Assembly: GCF_000429405.1 (NCBI RefSeq)
Contig: NZ_AUBU01000013.1
Location: forward strand, 62,001 to 126,000
Source: Algoriphagus marincola DSM 16067
GTDB lineage: Bacteria > Bacteroidota > Bacteroidia > Cytophagales > Cyclobacteriaceae
Length of the DNA: 64,000 nt
Direction: 5' to 3'
Shown: piece by piece, positions 51,856 through 61,439 of the stretch
How the letters are laid out: every line of letters begins with the position of its first letter
Position numbering within the stretch: position 1 is the stretch's first letter
Made by a program: the position numbers and the translations under genes
The notes under the pieces: model-generated
Seen by the model: the letters and a program-made list of their open reading frames with translations, nothing else
Databases searched by the model: none
What the model was told of the DNA's origin: nothing

Positions 51856-52548
51856 ATCAATGAAAGAGGAATGTTTTGGTGCGTTGAGGTCCCGGGTCCA
51901 GATTGGCAGTCCTGTGCTTCTTAGACAAATAGCAAAAATTAATGTGGCTTTTTTCGGGGCTTAAAGAATATCATTGCGTTACAAAGGTAATGGAATTGTT
52001 TTTGCCAAAGAAAATTTTGAAAAATAGAAGGTTAAGCTGACTTGTCTAAAGCGCTTTAAATCAGGCTTATCTCAGTTTGCAATCGATTTAGAGTTTGTAA
52101 AAAATCTTTGAAAGATATTCGTCAAATCCAAGCGGCCTCTGGCGAAGGTGACAATTTTTCGCACGAATGAATGGAAATGTGGCTTTTAGCCTTTAATACT
52201 CAGCGAGGCTTTTTGAGAGCACTGAAGATGCGATAGATAGTTTACAGATCGTGCCTTCAGCACTCTGATTGATTTTACCGATTCTAGCCCGGCATTTCAT
52301 ACCGGGCTTTTACAAAAAATGCCTTTGGCATTGGGCAGGATTTTAAATACCTCTTTTGAATAGGAATGCGGCTTTTAGCCTTTAAGCCTCAGCGAGGCGT
52401 TTTGAGTGTAGCCTAGGTATTTGAAAAGAGAAAACAGAGCTTCGGAGAAGCGATTTGATTCTTAATTCTAATTCCTTTTCGTAAGGATCTTACTGTCTCT
52501 CAGACAGGCCCGAACCGGGGCGGAGTTTTTAGGGTCAGGAAAACCGAA
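51856..52548. repeat. Long gene-free region with several hairpin repeat elements
   Basis: In this 693-bp region, a 49-bp element occurs twice (52169-52217 and 52358-52406, 43 of 49 bases identical); it contains GGCTTTTAGCC and GCCTCAGCGAGGC hairpins in the second copy. Between them are GTGCCTTCAGCACTCT (52251-52266, identical to 24061-24076) and an AGCCCGGCATTTCATACCGGGCT hairpin followed by TACAA and ATGCCTTTGGCATT (52286-52332). No gene or promoter is evident. Confidence 0.7.
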
Positions 52549-53367
52549 TCATCGGATTTTATCCAATTCTTCACCGCAGTGGCGACAATAGAGGTCACTT
52601 AATCCCAAACCTTCTTCACCGCAGGAATGGCAGGCCTTCGTATGAATGATTTCTTCCGGCTTTCGTCTTTTGGCCATCTCCGAACTTACAATACCTGTTG
52701 GTACGGCAATGATTGCATAACCCAAAAGCATAATCAGGGATGCGATAAACTGTCCAAGAGGTGTCTCCGGAGTGATATCTCCAAAACCCACAGTAGTCAA
52801 GGTGACAATTGCCCAATACATCCCTCTCGGAATAGAGGTGAAGCCAGCTGCTGGACCTTCGACGAGATACATCAGGGTTCCCATGATTAATACTACTGTC
52901 AATACAGTAAACAAGAAAATCTGAATTTTGGCCATACTAGCCTTCAGCGATTCCTTGATAAAATCTGCCTCAGAAAGGTATCGTCCAAGCTTCAATATTC
53001 GGATTACGCGCAAAAGGCGAAGTGCTCTGACCACGGTAAGCAACTGTATATTGACCACAAAAAAACTGAGATAAACTGGGAGAATAGCCAGAAGGTCTAC
53101 GATCCCAAAAAAGCTGGTAACATAGCGAAAGGTCTTGCTCGTCAGCCAAATACGAAGGATGTACTCGATCGTAAACAAAAAAGTGAAAAGGAGCTCCAAA
53201 AGATAAAAAGTGTCTCCATACACATCATGCAACTCGGCAACTGAATCCAAGACGGCCACTAGTACGGAGCCAAATATGAGAGCTAAAAGGACTAGGTCAA
53301 ATGTGCGGGAAGCTTTGTCATTATGATCAAAGACAATCTGCGCAAGTCGCTTTTTGGTTAATTCCAT
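52549..53367 (-). CDS. Voltage-gated potassium channel-like protein with C-terminal zinc ribbon
   Basis: The 272-residue six-helix channel subunit has an S4 helix with basic residues every third position (Arg114, 117, 120, 123 and Lys126) and the selectivity filter TTVGFGD at 191-197. The C-terminal tail carries Cys246, Cys249, Cys261 and Cys264 (CHSCG...CRHCG), a compact zinc ribbon. It likely forms a tetramer that passes potassium. The ribbon may be a sensor or assembly domain. It stands upstream of a murF-alr gene but is likely independent. Confidence 0.9.
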   Translation of the reverse strand: MELTKKRLAQIVFDHNDKASRTFDLVLLALIFGSVLVAVLDSVAELHDVYGDTFYLLELLFTFLFTIEYILRIWLTSKTFRYVTSFFGIVDLLAILPVYLSFFVVNIQLLTVVRALRLLRVIRILKLGRYLSEADFIKESLKASMAKIQIFLFTVLTVVLIMGTLMYLVEGPAAGFTSIPRGMYWAIVTLTTVGFGDITPETPLGQFIASLIMLLGYAIIAVPTGIVSSEMAKRRKPEEIIHTKACHSCGEEGLGLSDLYCRHCGEELDKIR

Positions 53368-53405
53368 GAGGGAAGATAAAAAAAATGAATTTCTGTTTTT
53401 ACTGA

Positions 53406-55865
53406 TCAGTCCAAAAAGTACACGCGCTTGACCCGGGTACTGATGTGGGTTAGTAACTCATAAGGAATCGTTCCGATGGCCTCAGCGAGGGGTGCCAGAG
53501 GAATCTCTGCACCATAAATTAATACTTCATCTCCCACTTCAGCATCGATAGCAGTCACATCGATCATGACCATATCCATGCAGACATTTCCGATTACAGG
53601 CGCGTTCTTTCCTCTAATCAAAACATATCCCTTACCGTTGCTGAAGCGTCTGTCATAGCCATCTGCATAGCCAATGGGCAAGGTTGCGATTTTACCGCCA
53701 TTGGGGAGTCTTCCTTTTCGGGAGTATCCAACACTTGCTCCTGCCGGTAAATCTTTGATTTGGGAAATGGTCGTCTTCAATTGACTGATGGATTGGAGTT
53801 CGGATGAGTAATTTCCGGTGACTTCCACGCCGTAGAGACCTATACCCAGACGAACCATATCAAATTGATAATCCGGAAAGGCTACGATTCCAGCCGAGTT
53901 GAGTGCATGAAACAGTGGTTTTTCGGGTAGGAAAGCAGAGATTTCTGTACTCATTTCCTCAAAATCTTTCAATTGACTAAGCGAATACTCTTTTTCGTGG
54001 GACTCATCAGCAGCAGCCAAATGGGTATAAACTGACGCGATGCTAAGTTGGGGATATTCTTGAATGAGCTTTTTGAGTTCCTCCAAATGAGCTTTTTCAA
54101 AACCCAATCGATGCATCCCTGTATCCAGATCCAGATGAATCTTCATAGCCTGACCTCCATGCTTGGACCATTCTCCTACAAGCTGAAAGAATTCCAAACT
54201 AAACACTACTGGTTCCAATTGATATTCCTGACAAAGACTCAGGGACTCTTCAGCAGGATTGAGAACCATGATGGGTAAGTGTATGCCCTGCTGCCGCAAA
54301 GCCACTCCTTCGTCTGTAAAGGCAACTGCTAAATAATCTGCTCCCAAAATCTGAAGGTGATTGGCGATCTCCGGAGCCCCGCCTCCATAGGCAAAAGCTT
54401 TGACCATGACCATTACCTTGGTTTGGGGTTTGAGGAGCTTTTTATAAAAATTGAAATTATGGGTCAGGGAATTCAGATTGATTTCCAGAGTTGTTCCATG
54501 GATTCGCTGCTGCAGCTGATTGACAATTTTTTCAAACTCAAAAATCCTCGCTCCCGTGATCAGAAGCAGATCATTTTCGAAATTGAATGACTTGAGTTCT
54601 GCTAGCAAGCTTTGGGTAGTTGGAAACCAAGAGAATGAACTGATTTGGTGATTTTCTAAGGTTCGAATCTCTTTGCCCACCCCTATGATCAAGTCCAGTT
54701 GGTGATTCTTCAAAATTTCTGAAGCCTCTTGGTAGATTTGGGCTGCTTCCCCTTGCTGCAAAAAATCGGATAAAATTAAAATTTTCCTCCGCTTCGGTCG
54801 CTGCTGCTTCATAAAATCCAGAGCAACTCTCAGTCCTCCCAAGTCATGATTGTAAGTATCATCGATCAGTAAGCAATCCCGTATGCCCGCCTTTAGAGTC
54901 AGGCGCATGTCTACCGGTTTGAGATGACTTAGACCTTCTTGAATCTTTTGAGCTGGCAGACCCAAAGTCAAGGCTGCAACGATGCAATGGGTGATATTTT
55001 CAAGGGAAGCTGTGTCACGAAGCTGTGTCCGGAAAGTATGTGTGGACAGATCTTTTTTGATGAAAATAAGCCGAGTTTCGATCGCCTCTTTTTTTACAAT
55101 TCGAGTGAAATCTGCTCCTTCCCTATCCGACCAGGCAATCAAACCATCTTCAGGGAATTTTCTTTCAATTTCCTCTCTCACTATTTCCTGATCCTTGCAA
55201 TAGATCAAAAGCTTAGAATCTTTAAAAAGCTGGAGCTTTTCCTGAATCTTGGATCTTCTGTCCGGAAAGCCTGAGTCATGTGCCGTCCCAATATTGGTGA
55301 ATATACCCAAGTCAGGCCGGATCATTTCTCCAAGAGTTTGCATTTCGCATACCTTAGAAATCCCTGCCTCCAGAATTGCCACTTGATGATAAGCTTGGAT
55401 TTCCAAAATTGATAAGGGCACGCCTACCTGTGAGTTGTAGCTTTTGGGACTTTTGACCACAGAAAACCCTTGCTGTAGGAGTTGACCAAGCCATTCTTTG
55501 ACGATGGTCTTTCCATTGGATCCAGTGATTCCAACGACTGGCTTTTCAAAATGATCTCGAAGCGAAGCACTGATTGCTTGCAATGCTTTGTGAGGATTTG
55601 CTACCTGAATAAAGTTTGCTTCTAGCCCCTGTGGATCAAATGAATCAGGGATAATAAAGGATTTTACGCCCTTTTCAATCAGCTCAGGGATAAAATCCAC
55701 TCCATTTGCCTTTGCCCCTTGTAAGGCTACAAAGAGACTTTTGGATGGCTGAAATACTTGCCGGGAATCTATGAAAATGCGATTTATTTCGAGATCCTGC
55801 TGATTGGATGACAGGCTTCCCTCACAGATTTTTGCAATCTCCGGTAGCTTTAAAGGCCTAATCAT
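53406..55865 (-). CDS. Bifunctional MurF (UDP-MurNAc-tripeptide:D-Ala-D-Ala ligase) and alanine racemase
   Basis: The 819-residue fusion has a MurF N-terminal part with the ATP-binding GITGSNGKT at 112-120 (Mur ligase). From about 452 it has an alanine racemase (NLNSLTHNFNFYKKLL) with the PLP lysine Lys489 (VKAFAYGG) and the barrel and C-terminal domain. The fusion is usual in Bacteroidota and joins D-alanine production with its use in peptidoglycan. The ORF overlaps the upstream flippase-like gene by 8 bp. Confidence 0.95.
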   Translation of the reverse strand: MIRPLKLPEIAKICEGSLSSNQQDLEINRIFIDSRQVFQPSKSLFVALQGAKANGVDFIPELIEKGVKSFIIPDSFDPQGLEANFIQVANPHKALQAISASLRDHFEKPVVGITGSNGKTIVKEWLGQLLQQGFSVVKSPKSYNSQVGVPLSILEIQAYHQVAILEAGISKVCEMQTLGEMIRPDLGIFTNIGTAHDSGFPDRRSKIQEKLQLFKDSKLLIYCKDQEIVREEIERKFPEDGLIAWSDREGADFTRIVKKEAIETRLIFIKKDLSTHTFRTQLRDTASLENITHCIVAALTLGLPAQKIQEGLSHLKPVDMRLTLKAGIRDCLLIDDTYNHDLGGLRVALDFMKQQRPKRRKILILSDFLQQGEAAQIYQEASEILKNHQLDLIIGVGKEIRTLENHQISSFSWFPTTQSLLAELKSFNFENDLLLITGARIFEFEKIVNQLQQRIHGTTLEINLNSLTHNFNFYKKLLKPQTKVMVMVKAFAYGGGAPEIANHLQILGADYLAVAFTDEGVALRQQGIHLPIMVLNPAEESLSLCQEYQLEPVVFSLEFFQLVGEWSKHGGQAMKIHLDLDTGMHRLGFEKAHLEELKKLIQEYPQLSIASVYTHLAAADESHEKEYSLSQLKDFEEMSTEISAFLPEKPLFHALNSAGIVAFPDYQFDMVRLGIGLYGVEVTGNYSSELQSISQLKTTISQIKDLPAGASVGYSRKGRLPNGGKIATLPIGYADGYDRRFSNGKGYVLIRGKNAPVIGNVCMDMVMIDVTAIDAEVGDEVLIYGAEIPLAPLAEAIGTIPYELLTHISTRVKRVYFLD

Positions 55866-56931
55866 GACTTTGACTTGGTGTCTTTTTCTTTTTGAAAAAA
55901 ACCTGCCGAATCCATCTAGGAAGGAAAATGGCTCCTAAAATCAAATAAGGATAATAGGAAAGCAAACGCCACAGAATGCTGGTCACAAAGGTGTAACCAT
56001 CTAGGAACTGGGTGAAAAACTGCCCGAAGAAAAACTCGGCAGTTCCCGAACTTCCCGGAGTCGGAGAGATCATCATTACGATCCACATGATCACCTGTCT
56101 GGCAAAAACAATCACGTGATTATCGAGGCTGAGCGGGACATAGGCTGAGATCAGCGCGTTTAGCATCAAGTATCTCGAGCTCCAGATAAATATCGTAGCC
56201 AGTATAATCGGAATCCAGTAGCTCCACTTTTTATCGCTAAGTTCCTTGGATGCTTCGATGATCTGATTGCCGTATTCCTGTGCATCATGCTTCCACTTTT
56301 TAAGCCATTTTATAGAAAATATCTTGATCAGTACCCATTTGAATACGCGTGGTCTGTAGAATAAGGCTGCCGCCATGATCAAGCTATAAGTGGCATACAG
56401 GCCATAGCTGATCCAAAATATTGCCTGTAGGCTGTTTTCAAGCTGATTTTCGAGGATTTTGCTGTCTGGAAAGATGTTTCCTTTGGCAAAGAATAAAATA
56501 ATGGGAGCTCCGATGACAAAGAATAAGTTGTCCAAAATGGCAGTCACCATGACAAAAGAAATGGCTCTTCCTAGCTTGATTCCTTCCTTATTTAGGATGA
56601 AAATCGCGACAGCAGTACCGCCTACCACGGAAGGAGTCACCGCAGAGGCAAACTCCCAAAGGATGATGACATAAATCGCTCTAGTCCAAGTTAGCTCTCG
56701 CTGGGTGATTTCACGAATTCGGTAGACGTAGCCGGCATCTCTGAAAATGATTACCAGGATCGCCAAAAAGATGTAGGGTAATGAAGCGTCAAAGACTCCT
56801 TTCAAAGTCTTGGTATTGACATTGGGATCGAAATAAAACATTGCGAACACAATGCCTAGACCGATTAGGATCGGAACCCAAACCTTATTAGGGTTTAGCG
56901 TTTTGAAAATCTTCTTGTTGTCAAGCTTCAT
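55858..56931 (-). CDS. Lysylphosphatidylglycerol synthase TM-region/UPF0104 family membrane protein
   Basis: The 357-residue protein has about eight membrane helices and the WEFASAVTPSVVGGTAVAIFILNKEGI stretch typical of the flippase-like region of MprF. It lacks the aminoacyl-transferase domain, so it is more likely a lipid transporter or a protein of unknown role. It overlaps murF-alr by 8 bp and ends 2 bp from scpA, so the three genes form one operon. Confidence 0.85.
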   Translation of the reverse strand: MKLDNKKIFKTLNPNKVWVPILIGLGIVFAMFYFDPNVNTKTLKGVFDASLPYIFLAILVIIFRDAGYVYRIREITQRELTWTRAIYVIILWEFASAVTPSVVGGTAVAIFILNKEGIKLGRAISFVMVTAILDNLFFVIGAPIILFFAKGNIFPDSKILENQLENSLQAIFWISYGLYATYSLIMAAALFYRPRVFKWVLIKIFSIKWLKKWKHDAQEYGNQIIEASKELSDKKWSYWIPIILATIFIWSSRYLMLNALISAYVPLSLDNHVIVFARQVIMWIVMMISPTPGSSGTAEFFFGQFFTQFLDGYTFVTSILWRLLSYYPYLILGAIFLPRWIRQVFFKKKKTPSQSHD

Positions 56932-56933
56932 AC

Positions 56934-57683
56934 TTAGGCTGCAGCGATTGGCTCAGTCTTTTCTACCCAAAAATTATTATATCCTTCACCAATGACAATG
57001 GTAACCTCTGAGAGCTGTAAGAGTTCCAAAATGGCAAGAAAGGTGTAAATGACAAAAATCTTATCAGGCTTGTATTCAATAAAATCTGAAAAGGGAACTT
57101 GTTTCTTGAAGCTTATTTTTTCCAATACGAAGTCTTTTTGTTGCTCGATAGTGTATGGATACTGAATGATGGTATGTTTTGTTTCCTCAGTTCGTGCAGC
57201 CATTTTGGCCATGCACTTTTGGAATACCTTCAGCAGTTTGTAGAGATCCACATGCTGCATTTCTGCATCCACATCATCGATCTTATGAAGTGATTTAAGT
57301 TCGGCTGCGATATTTCCCCGCTTTTCTTTAGCCTGACGGTCAGATTCCAGACTAGCTAAATCCTGAATGACAGACTTGTATTTTTTGTACTCCAGAAGAT
57401 TTCGAATGAGTTCTTCTCTCGGATCGATTTCCTCTCCTTCTTCGTTGAGTTCGGGTCGGGGTAGTAGCATCCGAGACTTGATTTTCATCAGCGTGGCTGC
57501 AAACAAGATGAATTCGCTTGCCACCTCGATCTCCATCCGTTCGAGATGATGGAGATAATCGAGGAAATCATTGGTAATCTTGGAGATGGGAATATCGTAA
57601 ATATCCAATTCGTCACGCTCGATGAAAAAGAGCATGAGGTCGAAAGGCCCTTCGAAAAGTGGTATTTTGATTTCGAAACTCAA
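56934..57683 (-). CDS. scpA: Segregation and condensation protein A
   Basis: The 249-residue kleisin of the SMC-ScpAB complex helps chromosome segregation. The N-terminal part shows FEGPFDLMLFFIERDELDIYDIPIS and the C-terminal winged helix VIYTFLAILELLQLSEV. It is the first gene of an operon with the flippase-like gene and murF-alr. No ScpB gene is seen here. Confidence 0.95.
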   Translation of the reverse strand: MSFEIKIPLFEGPFDLMLFFIERDELDIYDIPISKITNDFLDYLHHLERMEIEVASEFILFAATLMKIKSRMLLPRPELNEEGEEIDPREELIRNLLEYKKYKSVIQDLASLESDRQAKEKRGNIAAELKSLHKIDDVDAEMQHVDLYKLLKVFQKCMAKMAARTEETKHTIIQYPYTIEQQKDFVLEKISFKKQVPFSDFIEYKPDKIFVIYTFLAILELLQLSEVTIVIGEGYNNFWVEKTEPIAAA

Positions 57684-57860
57684 AGGATATTTAGATTATT
57701 GGTTAATTTTGCGAACTTATAGCCAAAGATATTCAATTAAAGTAAATTAATTGAAAAGGGGAGATGGAGTAGCGGCTCGATTTTAGTTGCTATGCTAACT
57801 AAAAAACAATACCAAATCACGCTGGTTTATCTTTCCAAACATAAAAAAAGCAAAGAATTC

Positions 57861-59777
57861 ATGTTGATCCAACCTGGAGAACTACTCGCCCAAATCGACA
57901 GCCCTGCCGATCTTAAAAAACTTCCAAAAGACAAGCTTGTCCAAATTTGTGACGAACTCCGCGACTTTATTGTGGACAATGTTTCTGTATATGGAGGGCA
58001 TTTTGGAGCTAGTCTGGGAGTAGTCGAACTCACAGTAGCACTTCATTATGTGCTTAATACACCTGAGGATCAGTTGGTTTGGGATGTGGGGCATCAGGCA
58101 TACGGGCATAAAATTCTAACAGGGCGAAAAGATAAATTCCATACGAACCGAATTTATGGAGGAATTTCAGGTTTCCCCAAGAGGTCAGAAAGTGAATATG
58201 ACACTTTTGGAGTAGGGCACTCAAGCACCTCTATTTCGGCGGCGCTAGGAATGGCGATGGCCTCTAAATATAAGGGCAAAAACAAGCAGCAACATGTAGC
58301 AGTGATTGGTGATGGTGCCTTGACAGGAGGTATGGCTTTCGAAGCTATGAATCATGCGGGAGTCAGCGACAGCAATATTTTGATTATCCTGAATGACAAT
58401 TGCATGTCTATTGACCCGAATGTTGGGGCTCTAAAGGATTATCTTACTGATATTACCACTTCTCATACCTATAACAAGGTCAAAGACGAAGTTTGGAAAA
58501 TGCTCGGTAAACTGAGCAAGTTTGGCTCGTCTGCCCAAGAAGTTATCTCCAAAGTAGAGGGAGCGATCAAATCCGCTGTCCTTAAGCAAAGTAATTTATT
58601 TGAATCACTTAATCTTAGATATTTCGGTCCGGTGGATGGACATGATGTCAACCACCTAGTGGAAATTCTTCGAGATCTTCAAGATATTCCAGGTCCGAAG
58701 ATTCTGCACTGTGTGACCGTAAAGGGCAAAGGATATGCTCCGGCTGAAAATGGAAATCAAACCACTTGGCATGCTCCCGGTACTTTTGACAAAGTGACTG
58801 GAGAGATATTCAAAAAAGTGCCTTCCACTCCACAGCCACCGAAATATCAAGAGGTTTTTGGACATACCATTGTAGAACTGGCAGAGCAGGATGAGCGAAT
58901 CATGGGAGTGACCCCGGCTATGCCTTCCGGTTCTTCGATGAATATTATGATGAAGGCCATGCCTCACCGAGCTTTTGATGTGGGTATTGCGGAGCAGCAT
59001 GCCGTGACCGTTTCGGCCGGTATGGCGACTCAAGGCCTGAAGCCTTTTTGTAATATTTACTCCAGCTTTATGCAGCGGGCCTATGATCAGGTGATCCATG
59101 ATGTCTGCCTCCAAAATCTTCCTGTCGTATTTTGCTTGGATCGAGCAGGATTTGCAGGAGCAGATGGACCGACTCACCATGGTGCATACGATTTAGCTTA
59201 TTTCCGATGCATCCCAAATTTGGTTGTTTCAGCTCCTATGAATGAGGAAGAACTTCGAAATATGATGTATTCCTCGCTTAGTCATGAAGGTCCTTATTCT
59301 ATCCGATACCCAAGAGGTAAAGGCGTGATGCCTGAGTGGAGAACGCCTTTTCAGCAGATTCCTCTCGGACAGGGTCGAATTGTGAAAGAAGGGGAGGATG
59401 TAGCCATTTTGAGCATTGGACATATTGGAAATTATGCTGTCAAAGCTTCAGAAGAGTTGGCGAAAGAAGGGCTGAATCCAGCTCATTATGACATGCGATT
59501 TGTCAAGCCATTGGACGAAGAGCTACTGCATGAGATTTTTGGAAAATTCTCTAAAGTCGTGACCGTGGAGGATGGATGTTTGATGGGTGGTTTCGGATCC
59601 GCAGTATTGGAGTGGATGATGGACCATGGCTATCAGGCTCAAATCAAGCGATTGGGTATTCCTGATGCGATTATCGAGCACGGAGAGCAGGAGCAACTTC
59701 ACAAGCTTTGTGGTTTTGATGCTGCGGGCATTGCTGATGCAGTTCGTAGTCTAGCTGAGGTAGCAAAGGCACACTAA
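57861..59777 (+). CDS. dxs: 1-deoxy-D-xylulose-5-phosphate synthase
   Basis: The protein is 638 residues from ATG 57861, which begins MLIQPGELL like related DXS; ATG 57792 would add 23 residues without homology and is less likely. It uses thiamine diphosphate (GDGALTGGMAFEAMNHAG, NDNCMSIDPNVG) to condense pyruvate and glyceraldehyde-3-phosphate, the first step of isoprenoid synthesis by the MEP pathway. Other conserved blocks are VGHQAYGHKILTGR, GPVDGHD and DVGIAEQHAVT. The alpha/beta hydrolase gene follows after 4 bp. Confidence 0.95.
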   Translation: MLIQPGELLAQIDSPADLKKLPKDKLVQICDELRDFIVDNVSVYGGHFGASLGVVELTVALHYVLNTPEDQLVWDVGHQAYGHKILTGRKDKFHTNRIYGGISGFPKRSESEYDTFGVGHSSTSISAALGMAMASKYKGKNKQQHVAVIGDGALTGGMAFEAMNHAGVSDSNILIILNDNCMSIDPNVGALKDYLTDITTSHTYNKVKDEVWKMLGKLSKFGSSAQEVISKVEGAIKSAVLKQSNLFESLNLRYFGPVDGHDVNHLVEILRDLQDIPGPKILHCVTVKGKGYAPAENGNQTTWHAPGTFDKVTGEIFKKVPSTPQPPKYQEVFGHTIVELAEQDERIMGVTPAMPSGSSMNIMMKAMPHRAFDVGIAEQHAVTVSAGMATQGLKPFCNIYSSFMQRAYDQVIHDVCLQNLPVVFCLDRAGFAGADGPTHHGAYDLAYFRCIPNLVVSAPMNEEELRNMMYSSLSHEGPYSIRYPRGKGVMPEWRTPFQQIPLGQGRIVKEGEDVAILSIGHIGNYAVKASEELAKEGLNPAHYDMRFVKPLDEELLHEIFGKFSKVVTVEDGCLMGGFGSAVLEWMMDHGYQAQIKRLGIPDAIIEHGEQEQLHKLCGFDAAGIADAVRSLAEVAKAH

Positions 59778-59781
59778 AATC

Positions 59782-60549
59782 ATGTCTTCAGTTTATTTTT
59801 TTGAAAAAGGCTCAGGTCAGCCTGTGGTTTTGATCCATGGATTTTGTGAGGTCGGAGCCATGTGGGAGGATTTTGCCCAAGAATTATCGCAAAGTTTTCG
59901 TGTACTTTGTCCGGATTTACCGGGTTTTGGAAAGAGTCCTTTGCCAAAGCCGCAAATCTCCTTGGAGGAAACTGCAGTGATGCTGGAGGAATGGATGGAA
60001 GAGCATTCAATCCAAGACCCCATGATTATTGGTCACTCATTAGGAGGTTATGTAGCCTTGGCACTATTGGAATTGATGGGCAGTAAAATCAAGGGAATAG
60101 GGCTTTTTCACTCGACGGCATTTGCTGATGATGCCGGGAAAAAACAAATGCGGAATCGTACGATTCAGTTTTTGAAGAAATTTGGAGCAGAGAAATTCGT
60201 CAGCTCTTTTGTTCCCCCGCTTTTTTCGGAGAAACACCGGGAGGAATTTGCCTCTGAAATCGAACAAGCTACAGAGCAGGCCAAGCAGTCTAGCTTGGAA
60301 GGATTGATCGCTTTTACCGAAGCCATGCGAGACCGAAAGGATAGATATGACGTTTTAAAGAGTTTTCAAGGCCCCAAACTCATGATCGCAGGTACGGAAG
60401 ACGGAGCTGTTAAAATCGAATCCAGTCGGAGGCAAAAAGAAGCATTCTCCCACTATTACGAACTAGAAGGTACAGGCCACATGGGAATGATTGAGGAAAA
60501 GGAAAGGACTTTAAATCTTGTAAAGGGGTTTTGCCTAGAATTTTCCTAA
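59782..60549 (+). CDS. Alpha/beta hydrolase
   Basis: The 255-residue hydrolase has the nucleophile elbow GHSLGG (Ser near residue 78), catalytic Asp near 207 (GTEDGAV) and His near 233 (GTGHMGM), and oxyanion HGFCEVG. The substrate is unknown. It follows dxs by 4 bp and abuts prmC tail to tail with no bases between the stops. A role in isoprenoid metabolism is not implied by position. Confidence 0.9.
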   Translation: MSSVYFFEKGSGQPVVLIHGFCEVGAMWEDFAQELSQSFRVLCPDLPGFGKSPLPKPQISLEETAVMLEEWMEEHSIQDPMIIGHSLGGYVALALLELMGSKIKGIGLFHSTAFADDAGKKQMRNRTIQFLKKFGAEKFVSSFVPPLFSEKHREEFASEIEQATEQAKQSSLEGLIAFTEAMRDRKDRYDVLKSFQGPKLMIAGTEDGAVKIESSRRQKEAFSHYYELEGTGHMGMIEEKERTLNLVKGFCLEFS

Positions 60550-61386
60550 TTATAGGTTTTTGCCTTTTACCATCCGATCTTTCCCATTCAAATCAGGAAT
60601 GATTTCTACCTCTGAATAGCCCAAATCAAAAAGAAGGTTCTGGACATCTTTTCCATAATCCTCATGGATTTCGAAGTAAAGCTTTCCCTTAGGTTTTAAT
60701 GCCTTTTTACCCAAAATGGCAATTCTCCGATAAAAAAGAAGCGGGTTCTCGTCAGGTACAAAAAGTGCCAGTTCTGGCTCAAAATCCAAGACATTGCGGT
60801 GCATTTTTTCCTTTCCCTTTTCAGGAATATAAGGTGGATTGCTTACCAAGATATCCAAATCTCTGATTGGAATCTCTTCTTCCAAAATATCCTGCTGAAC
60901 CCAGCGCACTTTCGTTATTAATGCCTCTGCATTTTTCTGAGCAATGGCTAAAGCCGACTCAGACACATCCAATCCGTAAACTTCTGCCCCGTTCATTTCC
61001 AAAAACAGAGTAATTGGAATACAACCTGTGCCGGTTCCGATATCGAGAATTTTAAGACCTGATTGCGGATTTTCCTTGATGATCAAATGCACCAATTCCT
61101 CGGTTTCATTTCTTGGGATCAAGGTATCTCTGCTTACCTGAAATTCTCTTCCGTAGAACGGAGCTTTTCCAAGAATCTGTTGAATTGGCTCTCCCTTTTT
61201 TAGTCTTTCAAAGTCATCAAAGAGGGATTTTGGCAAATCCTTTTCCTCCAAAAAATTCATCATGTCCACTCGTCGAAGCCCTAAATGATGCTCCAAAAGC
61301 CACTCGACCAAGTTTTGAGCTTCGGGTAGCTCATAGAGTTCAAGTTCTGAGGCCCACTTTTTGACGAGACTGTTATAATTGATCAT
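60550..61386 (-). CDS. prmC: Peptide chain release factor N(5)-glutamine methyltransferase
   Basis: The protein is 278 residues from ATG 61386 (MINYNSLVKKW); an ATG at 61425 would add 13 residues. It methylates the GGQ glutamine of release factors. Motif I ILDIGTGTGCIPI and the catalytic NPPYI define the family. It is divergent from the neighbouring hypothetical gene by 53 bp. Confidence 0.94.
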   Translation of the reverse strand: MINYNSLVKKWASELELYELPEAQNLVEWLLEHHLGLRRVDMMNFLEEKDLPKSLFDDFERLKKGEPIQQILGKAPFYGREFQVSRDTLIPRNETEELVHLIIKENPQSGLKILDIGTGTGCIPITLFLEMNGAEVYGLDVSESALAIAQKNAEALITKVRWVQQDILEEEIPIRDLDILVSNPPYIPEKGKEKMHRNVLDFEPELALFVPDENPLLFYRRIAILGKKALKPKGKLYFEIHEDYGKDVQNLLFDLGYSEVEIIPDLNGKDRMVKGKNL

Positions 61387-61439
61387 TGGTAGCGAATTAG
61401 GTCTTTGCTCCGTAAAGGTAATCACTAATCAAGCTATCG

